Source: Candidatus Bathyarchaeota archaeon (GTDB lineage Archaea > Thermoproteota > Bathyarchaeia > 40CM-2-53-6 > RBG-13-38-9). Taken from it: a stretch of 5,493 nucleotides of DNA. Location: assembly GCA_026394315.1 (NCBI GenBank), contig JAPKYM010000375.1:1-5493 (forward strand), given 5' to 3'. The notes under the pieces were generated by a model. It was not told the DNA's origin and made no database searches. It worked only from the letters and a program-made list of their open reading frames with translations. A program made the position numbers and the translations under genes. Positions 1 through 5,368 of the stretch are shown here, one piece after another (positions within the stretch are counted from its first letter, which is position 1; each line of letters opens with the position of its first letter).

Positions 1-282
1 CACTATTACGGACTGGGTGATTCTTGAGATTGCGTCAATGGTCTTGTCGTCATTTGTCGGCCCTAGTCCGCCCGTCACGAGAACAAAGCTTGGTTTCCTC
101 CCTAAGGATTCTTCTAGAACCGTGCAGATCTGATCCTCATGGTCCCGAACGCACGTTATCCTCTCAACCGTTCCGCCTAGGCGTGTAACTTGGTCAGCTA
201 ACCAGAATGCATTTGTGTCTGCGACCTTCCCGTAACAGAGCTCGCTGCCTATGGAGACAATCTCGACGTTAACGGCTCCCAC
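1..282 (-). CDS. CinA-N / MoaB-fold (COG1058) protein, 3'-truncated by window edge
   Basis: About 94 codons read leftwards from a GTG at 282-280 and run off the window. The translation has the COG1058 pattern: an N-terminal VEIVSIGSELCYGK strand-loop, DTNAFWLADQVTRLGG, then LVTGGLGPTNDDKT (plus positions about 30-80), the GG-LGPT-DD signature of molybdopterin-binding-fold/CinA N-terminal domains. In characterised bacterial CinA this domain has ADP-ribose/CoA pyrophosphatase-type activity. The archaeal function is not settled, and the C-terminal half is not visible here. The start is the only one available: an in-frame TAG lies at 309-307 and GTG is the first start codon after it. A TATA-like TTATAG lies about 27 bases upstream, which fits a leaderless mRNA. 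It is a paralogue of the complete gene at 3513-4340, sharing the TRLGG and GGLGPT.DDKT blocks. Confidence 0.85.
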   Translation of the reverse strand, partial: MGAVNVEIVSIGSELCYGKVADTNAFWLADQVTRLGGTVERITCVRDHEDQICTVLEESLGRKPSFVLVTGGLGPTNDDKTIDAISRITQSVIV

Positions 283-302
283 CTCCCAGTCAATATTCTT
301 GG

Positions 303-313
303 CTTTCTATAAC
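303..313 (-). promoter_or_regulatory. TATA-like promoter of the leftward COG1058 gene
   Basis: On the minus strand GGTTATAGAAAG is centred about 27 bases before the GTG start. That is the spacing expected between an archaeal TATA box and the transcription start of a leaderless message. No separate Shine-Dalgarno site precedes the GTG; the GGGAGGTG there overlaps the start codon itself. Assigned by spacing and composition only. Confidence 0.45.
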
Positions 314-365
314 CTTCTTATTAATGGTCCTCTAATTAGGTGCGCGCCCGTTTTGTTTGGTCTTA

Positions 366-372
366 GGGTGAT
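366..372 (+). promoter_or_regulatory. Shine-Dalgarno site for the HAD gene
   Basis: GGGTGAT complements the 3' end of archaeal 16S rRNA (…AUCACCUCC). It lies 8 bases before the TTG at 381, which decides that TTG over the in-frame TTG at 387. An in-frame TGA at 372-374 rules out any longer form. Confidence 0.65.
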
Positions 373-380
373 GACTTAGT

Positions 381-1106
381 TTGAGCTTGAAGGCAGTGCT
401 TTTCGATTTGGGAGGGACTTTGACAAGAAGAGAAGCTGAGGATCGAGGTGTTGATGAGTCCGCTCTCGGCTTTCTGACAAGTTGCCTGACTTCAGAAGGC
501 TGTGAGATAACAGAACAGATGCTTTTCCAAAGCTACTGGGATCACTATAGAATGATCAACGATCTTCGCGAACGATACATGATTGAGATTCCAATGAGGA
601 TATGGCTGAGTAGTTTTCTCTGCAAGCTCGGAATCAGCGTGACCAACGAGATCGTTTCAACTACTGAAACCGCCCTCGTGAACGCTAGAGTCGAAACGGC
701 AGTTCCCTTCACAGAGGCCCTTGATGTTCTTGAAAAGATTAGCTCTGAATACAGACTCGCAATAGTAACGAATACCTCTTCTGAGAAAGTACCCGATATG
801 ATTCTGAAACGTTTAGGCATGAGTGGATTCTTTGAATTCGTGGTTACGTCCGCTGAGTTCGGCATTCGAAAACCCTACCCAGGAATCTTCCTGTACGCTC
901 TGAGGGAGCTGTATCTTCAACCTGAAGAAGCAATTTTTGTCGGCGACTCTCTGAGACATGATATCCTCGGGTCCAGATCAATCAATATGGCGAGTTGTCT
1001 GATCAATCGTGAGGAAACACATCTTGGAAAGGGTCTGCCTGCGCCAAATCTAATCCTGAAAAGCTTGTCAGAGCTTCCACAAGCCGTCGACTCGATTAAT
1101 CGATGA
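381..1106 (+). CDS. HAD-superfamily hydrolase (DxGGT variant)
   Basis: 241 residues, a normal length for a subfamily I HAD phosphatase-like protein, probably cytosolic: no signal peptide or membrane segment is evident. Motif I is FDLGGTL with nucleophile D9. Residues about 16-110 form the helical cap. Motif II is IVTNTS (T130). Motif III is the lysine in GIRKPYPGIF (K164). Motif IV is FVGDSLRHDI with acidic residues D189 and D194. The usual second aspartate of motif I (DxD) is Gly11, so the standard general acid/base of HAD phosphatases is absent. Such DxGGT members are usually annotated as HAD hydrolases without a known substrate. The start is TTG at 381, set by a GGGTGAT site 8 bases upstream. 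The gene is divergent from the COG1058 gene and stands alone. The substrate cannot be predicted from the sequence. Confidence 0.9.
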   Translation: MSLKAVLFDLGGTLTRREAEDRGVDESALGFLTSCLTSEGCEITEQMLFQSYWDHYRMINDLRERYMIEIPMRIWLSSFLCKLGISVTNEIVSTTETALVNARVETAVPFTEALDVLEKISSEYRLAIVTNTSSEKVPDMILKRLGMSGFFEFVVTSAEFGIRKPYPGIFLYALRELYLQPEEAIFVGDSLRHDILGSRSINMASCLINREETHLGKGLPAPNLILKSLSELPQAVDSINR

Positions 1107-1177
1107 AGATGCACAGACCTGTGAATATCACATGAGATCCAGACTGCACGCTCTGATTCTGGAATCTGGTGAACCAT

Positions 1178-1190
1178 AACCCTTAAAAAG
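1178..1190 (+). promoter_or_regulatory. TATA-like promoter upstream of ABCE1 leader
   Basis: AACCCTTAAAAAG resembles an archaeal BRE/TATA element and stands out in this gap. Transcription would be expected to start about 24-27 bases past the box centre, near 1210-1214. That gives either a leader of about 190 bases for ABCE1 or a short transcript carrying the Arg-rich ORF. The 9-mer AACCCTTAA recurs at 5312-5320. Confidence 0.55.
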
Positions 1191-1205
1191 CGTCCATATG
1201 TACGC
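1190..1205. repeat. 16-bp near-perfect palindrome (operator-like)
   Basis: GCGTCCATATGTACGC matches its own reverse complement at 7 of 8 base pairs; only 1194/1201 mismatch, and the centre is CATATG. It begins at the last base of the TATA-like box and ends before the predicted transcription start. A dimeric repressor bound there would block initiation. The regulator is unknown and function is inferred from position. Confidence 0.4.
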
Positions 1206-1259
1206 AGATTAATCCTTTAGTTTGTGAGGCGTTCAACCCTTGATAACTAGATTTTCGGA

Positions 1260-1349
1260 ATGGGAGGAGGAAGAAGGGCCCGGCGAGGAGAAAGAATGGG
1301 GCGAAGAAGAAGGTTGGGAAGAAGAGGAGTGGTAACCCAACCACCGTGA
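1260..1349 (+). CDS. Possible Arg-rich small protein or leader peptide (29 aa)
   Basis: An ATG-to-TGA reading of 29 codons lies about 50 bases after the predicted transcription start and ends 52 bases before the ABCE1 ATG. It contains 11 Arg and 7 Gly, begins MGGGRRARRGER, continues with a similar MGRRRRLGRRG unit, and ends VVTQPP before TGA. The Pro-Pro-stop ending is of a type known to slow termination in bacteria. No Shine-Dalgarno site is visible. The stretch is almost all purines, so low-complexity DNA could produce such an ORF by chance. It could be a tiny basic RNA-binding protein (size and charge recall eL41, but I see no alignment to it), an ABCE1 leader peptide, or non-coding. Confidence 0.3.
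   Translation: MGGGRRARRGERMGRRRRLGRRGVVTQPP
1312..1342 (+). repeat. Inverted repeat in ABCE1 leader
   Basis: GGTTGGG (1312-1318) and CCCAACC (1336-1342) are exact reverse complements around a 17-base loop. An alternative small hairpin, GTGGT (1329-1333) with ACCAC (1340-1344), uses some of the same bases, so the two exclude each other. They overlap the end of the possible Arg-rich ORF. Confidence 0.4.
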
Positions 1350-1378
1350 TTTTCTTTCTTCCATAGTAAGTGACTTAA

Positions 1379-1397
1379 CCTTTTTCTGATTTTTTTG
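1379..1397 (+). terminator. Oligo-T tract before ABCE1 (possible archaeal terminator/attenuator)
   Basis: A T5 run and a T7 run separated by CTGA lie directly before the ABCE1 start (1402). Archaeal RNA polymerase terminates at oligo-T tracts without needing a hairpin, so this could end a short transcript begun near 1212. Alternatively it is only AT-rich promoter DNA: CTTAAC at 1373-1378 lies at TATA distance from a leaderless ABCE1 start. Confidence 0.35.
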
Positions 1398-1401
1398 CTG
1401 G

Positions 1402-3210
1402 ATGGGTCAAATGGGCAGAGTAGCAATACTAGACAGGGACACCTGCAAACCCAAAGATTGCGGATACGTATGCGTGAAGTTCTGTCCAAAGGTCAGAACG
1501 AGAGTCGAGACTATCAAGGTCCTCGAGCCTGAAAAGACTCCAATAATCACTGAAGCCCTGTGCACAGGTTGCGGAATATGTGTCAAGAAATGTCCCTTCG
1601 GGGCAATCACGATAGTGAATCTCCCGGAAGAGCTAGAAGGTGAATGCAGTCACCGATTCGGCCAGAATCTTTTCAAACTCTATCGTCTCCCAGTTCCGCA
1701 GTCTGGTCTAGTTACAGGGCTCCTGGGTAGAAACGGAACAGGGAAGACAACGGCCCTTCAGATCCTCAGCGGAGAGCTGAAACCGAACCTAGGGACCCCT
1801 GACTGCCCTCCAGATTGGCCAGAAATAATACAATCCTTCAGAGGATCCCCTTTGCAGAACTACTTTGAGAAGCTCTCCAAAGGAAAACTAAATGTCGTCC
1901 ATAAGCCTCAATATGTTGACAAGATCCCAAAGGTCGTGGAAGGCAGAGTCTCAAAGCTTTTGGCATCTGCCGACGAGAAAAGTGAGTTGCAGAGGCTAAC
2001 CGAAGATCTTCAGCTACAAGAAATCATGGATCGACAGATAAATGTCCTCAGTGGCGGAGAGCTTCAAAGGGTAGCTATCGCTGCAGTCGCTTCACGTCGA
2101 GCTGACGTATACATTTTCGATGAGCCCTCAAGCCACCTCGATGTCGGTCAAAGAATCAGTGCCTCAAGAACAATAAGAGGCCTAGTTGGGGAAGACAAAA
2201 TCGTCATAGTTGCTGAGCATGATCTGGCTATGCTCGATTACCTTTCTGACCAAGTGTGCCTAATATACGGTGAACCGGGTGCTTATGGTATCGTATCGCA
2301 TCCGCATGGCCTAGGCTCGGGAATAAACATCTATCTGAGCGGTTTCATGCCTGATGAAAACATGAGGTTTAGATCTGAGCCAATCAAATTCCACTTCCGG
2401 CCGGCGAGGGAGACATGCTTCGAAGGCGGTATGAAGATCAGTTGGAAGAGAATGTCCGAGATCAGGGGCGACTTCAAACTAGATGTCGAAGCCGGTGAGA
2501 TTGGCCAGGGCGAAGTCCTCGGAATACTCGGCCCTAACGGTATAGGAAAAACGATTTTCATAAAAGTACTGGCAGGATTGGGCAACTCATCGAGCCACAG
2601 TTCGCCTCTTGCTGGCTCAACGGTAAGTTACAAGCCACAATACATTTCCACAGAGTACTCGGGTGAAGTTCGCTCTTTGCTTTCCAGCCTTCTGACAGAG
2701 AGTTTTGAAACGGATCAGTTCGAGAGTGAGTTTCTCCGACCACTGGGGCTCTCGAAGCTTCTTGACAGAAACCTCAAAGAACTGAGTGGCGGGGAACTCC
2801 AGAGAGTAGCGATCACAGCCTGCCTTTCCAGAAAGGCTCAAGTCTACCTATTGGATGAGCCAAGCGCTTACCTGGACGTAGAGGAAAGGCTGATTGTCGC
2901 CAAGCTGATCCGCAGAGTTGCTGAAGAGCGAGGAGCCTTCATCTTCGTGGTAGAACATGATATCGTTGCACAGGATTTCTTCTCTGATCGATTAATGATA
3001 TTCGATGGAGCTTCTGGAGTTCATGGCAGAGGTAACAAGCCCATGCCTCTGAGGGAGGGCATGAACACCTTTCTATCTATGATGGGCATGACTTTCAGAA
3101 GGGACCCGGATTCTGGTAGGCCACGAATCAATAAATTTGAGAGCAGACTCGACAGAATGCAGAAGGAGATGGATGAGTACTACTACGTACCCGCAACTTC
3201 TCAAGACTGA
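1402..3210 (+). CDS. abce1: ABCE1 / Rli1 ribosome-recycling ATPase
   Basis: 602 residues, full length for the family. ABCE1 splits post-termination ribosomes, together with aRF1/aPelota, in the cytosol. The N-terminal ferredoxin-like domain keeps all eight cluster cysteines: C15, C20, C24, C28 and C54, C57, C60, C64. NBD1 has Walker A GRNGTGKTT (109-117), the ABCE1-specific helix-loop-helix insertion (about 150-177, with KPQYVDKIPK), signature LSGGELQR (216-223), Walker B VYIFDEPSSHLD (236-247) and H-loop AEHD (271-274). NBD2 has GPNGIGKT (377-384), LSGGELQR (461-468), VYLLDEPSAYLD (481-492) and VEHD (517-520). The hinge/C-terminal tail has FRRDP and RPRINK. Small departures from consensus are His245 for the usual Tyr in the NBD1 D-loop and Ile385 for Thr after the NBD2 Walker A. 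ATG at 1402 has no Shine-Dalgarno site; ATG at 1411 is an equally possible start, and both leave the first cysteine intact. The 73-base gap after it suggests its own transcription unit. Confidence 0.98.
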   Translation: MGQMGRVAILDRDTCKPKDCGYVCVKFCPKVRTRVETIKVLEPEKTPIITEALCTGCGICVKKCPFGAITIVNLPEELEGECSHRFGQNLFKLYRLPVPQSGLVTGLLGRNGTGKTTALQILSGELKPNLGTPDCPPDWPEIIQSFRGSPLQNYFEKLSKGKLNVVHKPQYVDKIPKVVEGRVSKLLASADEKSELQRLTEDLQLQEIMDRQINVLSGGELQRVAIAAVASRRADVYIFDEPSSHLDVGQRISASRTIRGLVGEDKIVIVAEHDLAMLDYLSDQVCLIYGEPGAYGIVSHPHGLGSGINIYLSGFMPDENMRFRSEPIKFHFRPARETCFEGGMKISWKRMSEIRGDFKLDVEAGEIGQGEVLGILGPNGIGKTIFIKVLAGLGNSSSHSSPLAGSTVSYKPQYISTEYSGEVRSLLSSLLTESFETDQFESEFLRPLGLSKLLDRNLKELSGGELQRVAITACLSRKAQVYLLDEPSAYLDVEERLIVAKLIRRVAEERGAFIFVVEHDIVAQDFFSDRLMIFDGASGVHGRGNKPMPLREGMNTFLSMMGMTFRRDPDSGRPRINKFESRLDRMQKEMDEYYYVPATSQD

Positions 3211-3230
3211 GGTTTCAAGGAACCATAGCA

Positions 3231-3243
3231 AAAGGTACAAATC
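3231..3243 (+). promoter_or_regulatory. TATA-like promoter of the zinc-ribbon/COG1058/GPN cluster
   Basis: AAAAGG followed by TACAAAT resembles a BRE plus TATA element. Its centre near 3239 predicts a start near 3263-3266 and a leader of about 20 bases before the ATG at 3284. It lies just after the ABCE1 stop, which would separate the cluster from ABCE1. Confidence 0.4.
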
Positions 3244-3283
3244 ATAGATTCGTTCACCAAATGCTCTTGGATGCGTCGGCGTC

Positions 3284-3493
3284 ATGGCGAAATACTGTCT
3301 GGAATGCGGTGGGGAACTTGCCTACGACCCAGTCGTGAAACAGTATGTCTGCAAGAGTTGCGGGTTGATATTCTCTTTCCAACAGCTCATGGAAGAGAAG
3401 GACAGGGTCCTCGAGAGCAAGGAAGGTGATCTCGACAGAAAAAAGAGAAAACAAAATGAGTACTTGAAATGGTGGCTGGCGAAGAAGGACTGA
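3284..3493 (+). CDS. TFIIB-type zinc-ribbon small protein
   Basis: 69 residues. Residues 5-28 form one C4 zinc ribbon: C5-LE-C8, then C23-KS-C26, with GGELAYDP and the aromatic YVC strand between, as in TFIIB/TFB N-terminal ribbons. Residues about 34-69 are a highly charged, Lys/Glu-rich predicted helix ending in KWWLAKKD. It lacks the cyclin-like domains of TFB, so it is not an initiation factor. It could bind nucleic acid, a protein partner or RNA polymerase; the partner is unknown. No Shine-Dalgarno site precedes the ATG and the leader is short. The stop is 19 bases before the start of the next gene, so co-transcription with the COG1058 protein and the GPN GTPase is likely. Confidence 0.85.
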   Translation: MAKYCLECGGELAYDPVVKQYVCKSCGLIFSFQQLMEEKDRVLESKEGDLDRKKRKQNEYLKWWLAKKD

Positions 3494-3512
3494 AGATTGG
3501 GATTCGCCTCTT

Positions 3513-4340
3513 TTGGTCTGTAAAGCAGAATTATTGTGTATCGGCAACGAGCTGCTAATTGGGAAGACCACCAATACTAACGCCACATGGTTATCCGATA
3601 GAATAACAAGGCTCGGCGGCGATGTCACACGGGTAACCGTAGTAGGCGATGAGATCAAGACAATAGGGGCAGCAATAAGAGAGACATTGAGAAGGAACCC
3701 TGATCTGGTAATCACGTCCGGAGGACTAGGGCCGACATTTGATGACAAGACGCTGCTAGCATTCTCCAAAACACTTCGAAGGAGCATCAGCATTAACAAG
3801 AACGCGTTGAAAATGATAAGATCCAAGTATGCAAGAATTCTAGGAAGAAAGAACATGAGACTAACACAACCAAGACTCAAGATGGCTATGCTTCCTGCTG
3901 GTGCCAAACCATTTCACAATCCAGTTGGCACCGCTCCGGCAGTAACCCTAACGGAAAGAGGAATCAAGTTTGTTATTCTTCCCGGAGTTCCGGCAGAACT
4001 TCAGGCAATTTTCAACAAAACCATTGCAGATATTGTAAGAGCAATGGCTGGACGCCAATTCTTCTATGAAACGAGTATCACGGTATTCGGGCTTCCAGAA
4101 TCTCAGATCGCACCGCTGATAGACCAAGTCATGGAAAAGATGCCCACGGTATACATAAAGTCTCACGCAAAAGGCGGGGAGGGATCCCAAAAAGGACTTA
4201 TCGAGCTTCACTTCTCTACAAAATCAAATAGAAAAGCGACAGCAATGAGTCGCACATTGAGAGCCGTCACTATGATGAGCGAGCTTCTTGGCACAGCCAG
4301 TTCCGGCTCATATGGTCATTCAGGATCAGATCCTCGATGA
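3513..4340 (+). CDS. CinA N-terminal domain (COG1058) protein, 'NMN deamidase-related'
   Basis: 275 residues. The MoCF/CinA-N fold is clear from KAELLCIGNELLIGK (4-18), NTNATWLSDRITRLGG (21-36), VITSGGLGPTFDDKT (66-80), NPVGTAPA (136-143) and ILPGVPAE (155-162), followed by the mixed alpha/beta C-terminal part common to archaeal members. It ends where bacterial CinA would go on into the PncC deamidase domain. The catalytic NMN-amidase module is therefore absent, and a deamidase annotation would be misleading. Bacterial COG1058 domains hydrolyse ADP-ribose/CoA-type pyrophosphates; similar nucleotide-repair chemistry here is inference. The start is TTG at 3513. No better in-frame start follows the preceding gene, and two residues before KAE matches the family N-terminus. 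It is the second gene of the cluster and a paralogue of the gene at 1-282. Confidence 0.92.
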   Translation: MVCKAELLCIGNELLIGKTTNTNATWLSDRITRLGGDVTRVTVVGDEIKTIGAAIRETLRRNPDLVITSGGLGPTFDDKTLLAFSKTLRRSISINKNALKMIRSKYARILGRKNMRLTQPRLKMAMLPAGAKPFHNPVGTAPAVTLTERGIKFVILPGVPAELQAIFNKTIADIVRAMAGRQFFYETSITVFGLPESQIAPLIDQVMEKMPTVYIKSHAKGGEGSQKGLIELHFSTKSNRKATAMSRTLRAVTMMSELLGTASSGSYGHSGSDPR

Positions 4341-4363
4341 CTCATCCGCACGCGGCCATTTGA

Positions 4364-4369
4364 GGGTGA
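4364..4369 (+). promoter_or_regulatory. Shine-Dalgarno site for the GPN GTPase
   Basis: GGGTGA ends 6 bases before the GTG at 4376 and selects that GTG, which places the P-loop eight residues in, as expected for the family. It is the same site type as at 366-372. Confidence 0.65.
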
Positions 4370-4375
4370 AATCTG

Positions 4376-5137
4376 GTGAACATAGTATTCGTTGTAGGTA
4401 TGGCGGGTTCAGGCAAAACCTCTCTCGTTGGTTTCTTCCAGGAATGGCTCAGACTGAATGAGCAGAATACCACAATAGTAAACCTCGATCCTGGCGTCAC
4501 TAACTTGCCGTACAATCCGGACATCGATATTAGAGATCACGTCAACCTAGAGGAGATAATGGAGAAGTATCAGCTTGGCCCCAACGGAGGGCTGATTCTT
4601 GCTGCAGATCTTATTGGCGAGAATATCGAGGCCATAAGCGATGCCCTAAATGAGATCGAGCCTGACATAGCTCTCGTAGACACACCCGGGCAGATTGAGC
4701 TGTTTGCCTTCCGAGAGAGTGGGCCTTTCATAATGAATGAGCTCGCGAAGTGTCCAAAATCTGTAGTTTATCTTTTTGATGGACCGTTCTCTTCAAATCC
4801 GTTGAACTTTGTCTCCAACATCTATCTGGCAGCGGCAGTCCACACGCGACTCCTAGCACCACAAGTTCACGTACTGACAAAAGTCGATCTCCTAGGCAAA
4901 GAGAAGCTTAAGGAGACGCTGAGTTGGTCTCAAGCCCCTTGGAGATTGATCGAGTCTTTGAACAAGAGTTCGAGCAAAACAGCTTCTCTTGTAGGAATCG
5001 ATTTGGTCAGAACCATGTCGAGAACCAATCTGAATTTTGACCCAATTCCGATCGCTTCAAAGCAAAGTAAAGGGTTTACGAGTCTATTTGCTGCACTTAC
5101 ACGCATTCTTACTGGAGGAGAAGAACTCCGGCCCTGA
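4376..5137 (+). CDS. GPN-loop GTPase
   Basis: 253 residues, the usual length for archaeal GPN proteins such as the Pyrococcus abyssi homologue, which is a homodimeric GTPase. P-loop GMAGSGKTS (8-16); VNLDPGVTNLPY (35-46) with the family's D-P; the diagnostic Gly-Pro-Asn insertion in YQLGPNGG (65-72); G3 DTPGQIE (102-108); G4 TKVD (168-171) for guanine specificity; and a G5-like PIASK (225-229). Eukaryotic GPN1-3 act in assembly and nuclear import of RNA polymerase II. The archaeal role is unproven but may be chaperoning of a large complex. Start GTG at 4376 with a GGGTGA site 6 bases upstream. It is the last gene of the zinc-ribbon/COG1058 cluster, 35 bases after its neighbour. Confidence 0.96.
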   Translation: MNIVFVVGMAGSGKTSLVGFFQEWLRLNEQNTTIVNLDPGVTNLPYNPDIDIRDHVNLEEIMEKYQLGPNGGLILAADLIGENIEAISDALNEIEPDIALVDTPGQIELFAFRESGPFIMNELAKCPKSVVYLFDGPFSSNPLNFVSNIYLAAAVHTRLLAPQVHVLTKVDLLGKEKLKETLSWSQAPWRLIESLNKSSSKTASLVGIDLVRTMSRTNLNFDPIPIASKQSKGFTSLFAALTRILTGGEELRP

Positions 5138-5250
5138 AAACGCTCGAGAGCCTATTCTTATGGGTGAAGTCGCATTCTAGATACAAATGAGCAGAATAAC
5201 CCACTCTAACCTAGTTGTCCTGCAATCGAGCGCGCGCTGTTCAATCGAAG

Positions 5251-5283
5251 ACAAGGTCGGATATGAAAACAAGGTCGGATATG
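5251..5283 (+). repeat. Tandem direct repeat, 2 x 15 bases, 18-base period
   Basis: ACAAGGTCGGATATG occurs at 5251-5265 and again, identically, at 5269-5283, separated by AAA. The 18-base period suggests local duplication. Two copies only, so this is not a CRISPR array. It lies about 30 bases upstream of the promoter-like box at 5312 and may be a regulator site or slippage. Confidence 0.75.
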
Positions 5284-5311
5284 GTATCAATTGTCAAGTT
5301 GAGGATGGAGA

Positions 5312-5321
5312 AACCCTTAAG
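5312..5321 (+). promoter_or_regulatory. TATA-like promoter box upstream of the structured region
   Basis: AACCCTTAAG shares the 9-mer AACCCTTAA with the box at 1178-1186. It predicts transcription starting near 5340-5346, just before the strong hairpin. No experimental support. Confidence 0.4.
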
Positions 5322-5336
5322 TGGCGACCATCTGCA

Positions 5337-5359
5337 GTACCTTGGAAAACGGAAGGTGC
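5337..5359 (+). repeat. Small inverted repeat, 7 bp
   Basis: GTACCTT (5337-5343) pairs with AAGGTGC (5353-5359), one pair being G-U, around a 9-base loop. It overlaps the predicted transcription start and could be the 5' hairpin of the transcript, or partly upstream of it. Confidence 0.3.
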
Positions 5360-5368
5360 TCATGTGTG

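Larger units (their letters stand above)
1107..1401. other. Intergenic/leader region upstream of ABCE1
   Basis: This 295-base gap has no conventional gene. Going left to right it holds about 70 unremarkable bases, then a TATA-like box (1178-1190), a near-palindrome (1190-1205) and a possible 29-codon Arg-rich ORF in a strongly purine-rich stretch (1260-1349). Inverted repeats overlap the ORF (for example 1312-1318 with 1336-1342). A pyrimidine/T-rich segment runs into the ABCE1 start (1350-1401). It could be a long 5' leader of ABCE1, a separate small gene followed by a leaderless ABCE1 promoter, or a small RNA gene. Confidence 0.6.

Noticed and set aside
369..375. GTGATGA resembling a C box of a C/D guide RNA
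   Set aside because: It coincides with the Shine-Dalgarno site of the HAD gene and no properly spaced D box is seen outside coding sequence.
3254..3907. Long open frame on the minus strand (217 codons)
   Set aside because: It lies opposite two well-supported genes (zinc ribbon and COG1058), gives a Leu/Ser/Val-rich sequence with no recognisable domain, and is explained by the codon pattern of the plus-strand genes.
5142..5151. GCTCGAGAGC as a terminator hairpin after the GPN gene
   Set aside because: The loop would be only two bases and no T tract follows.
5251..5283. CRISPR array
   Set aside because: Only two copies, with a 3-base spacer and no further repeats.
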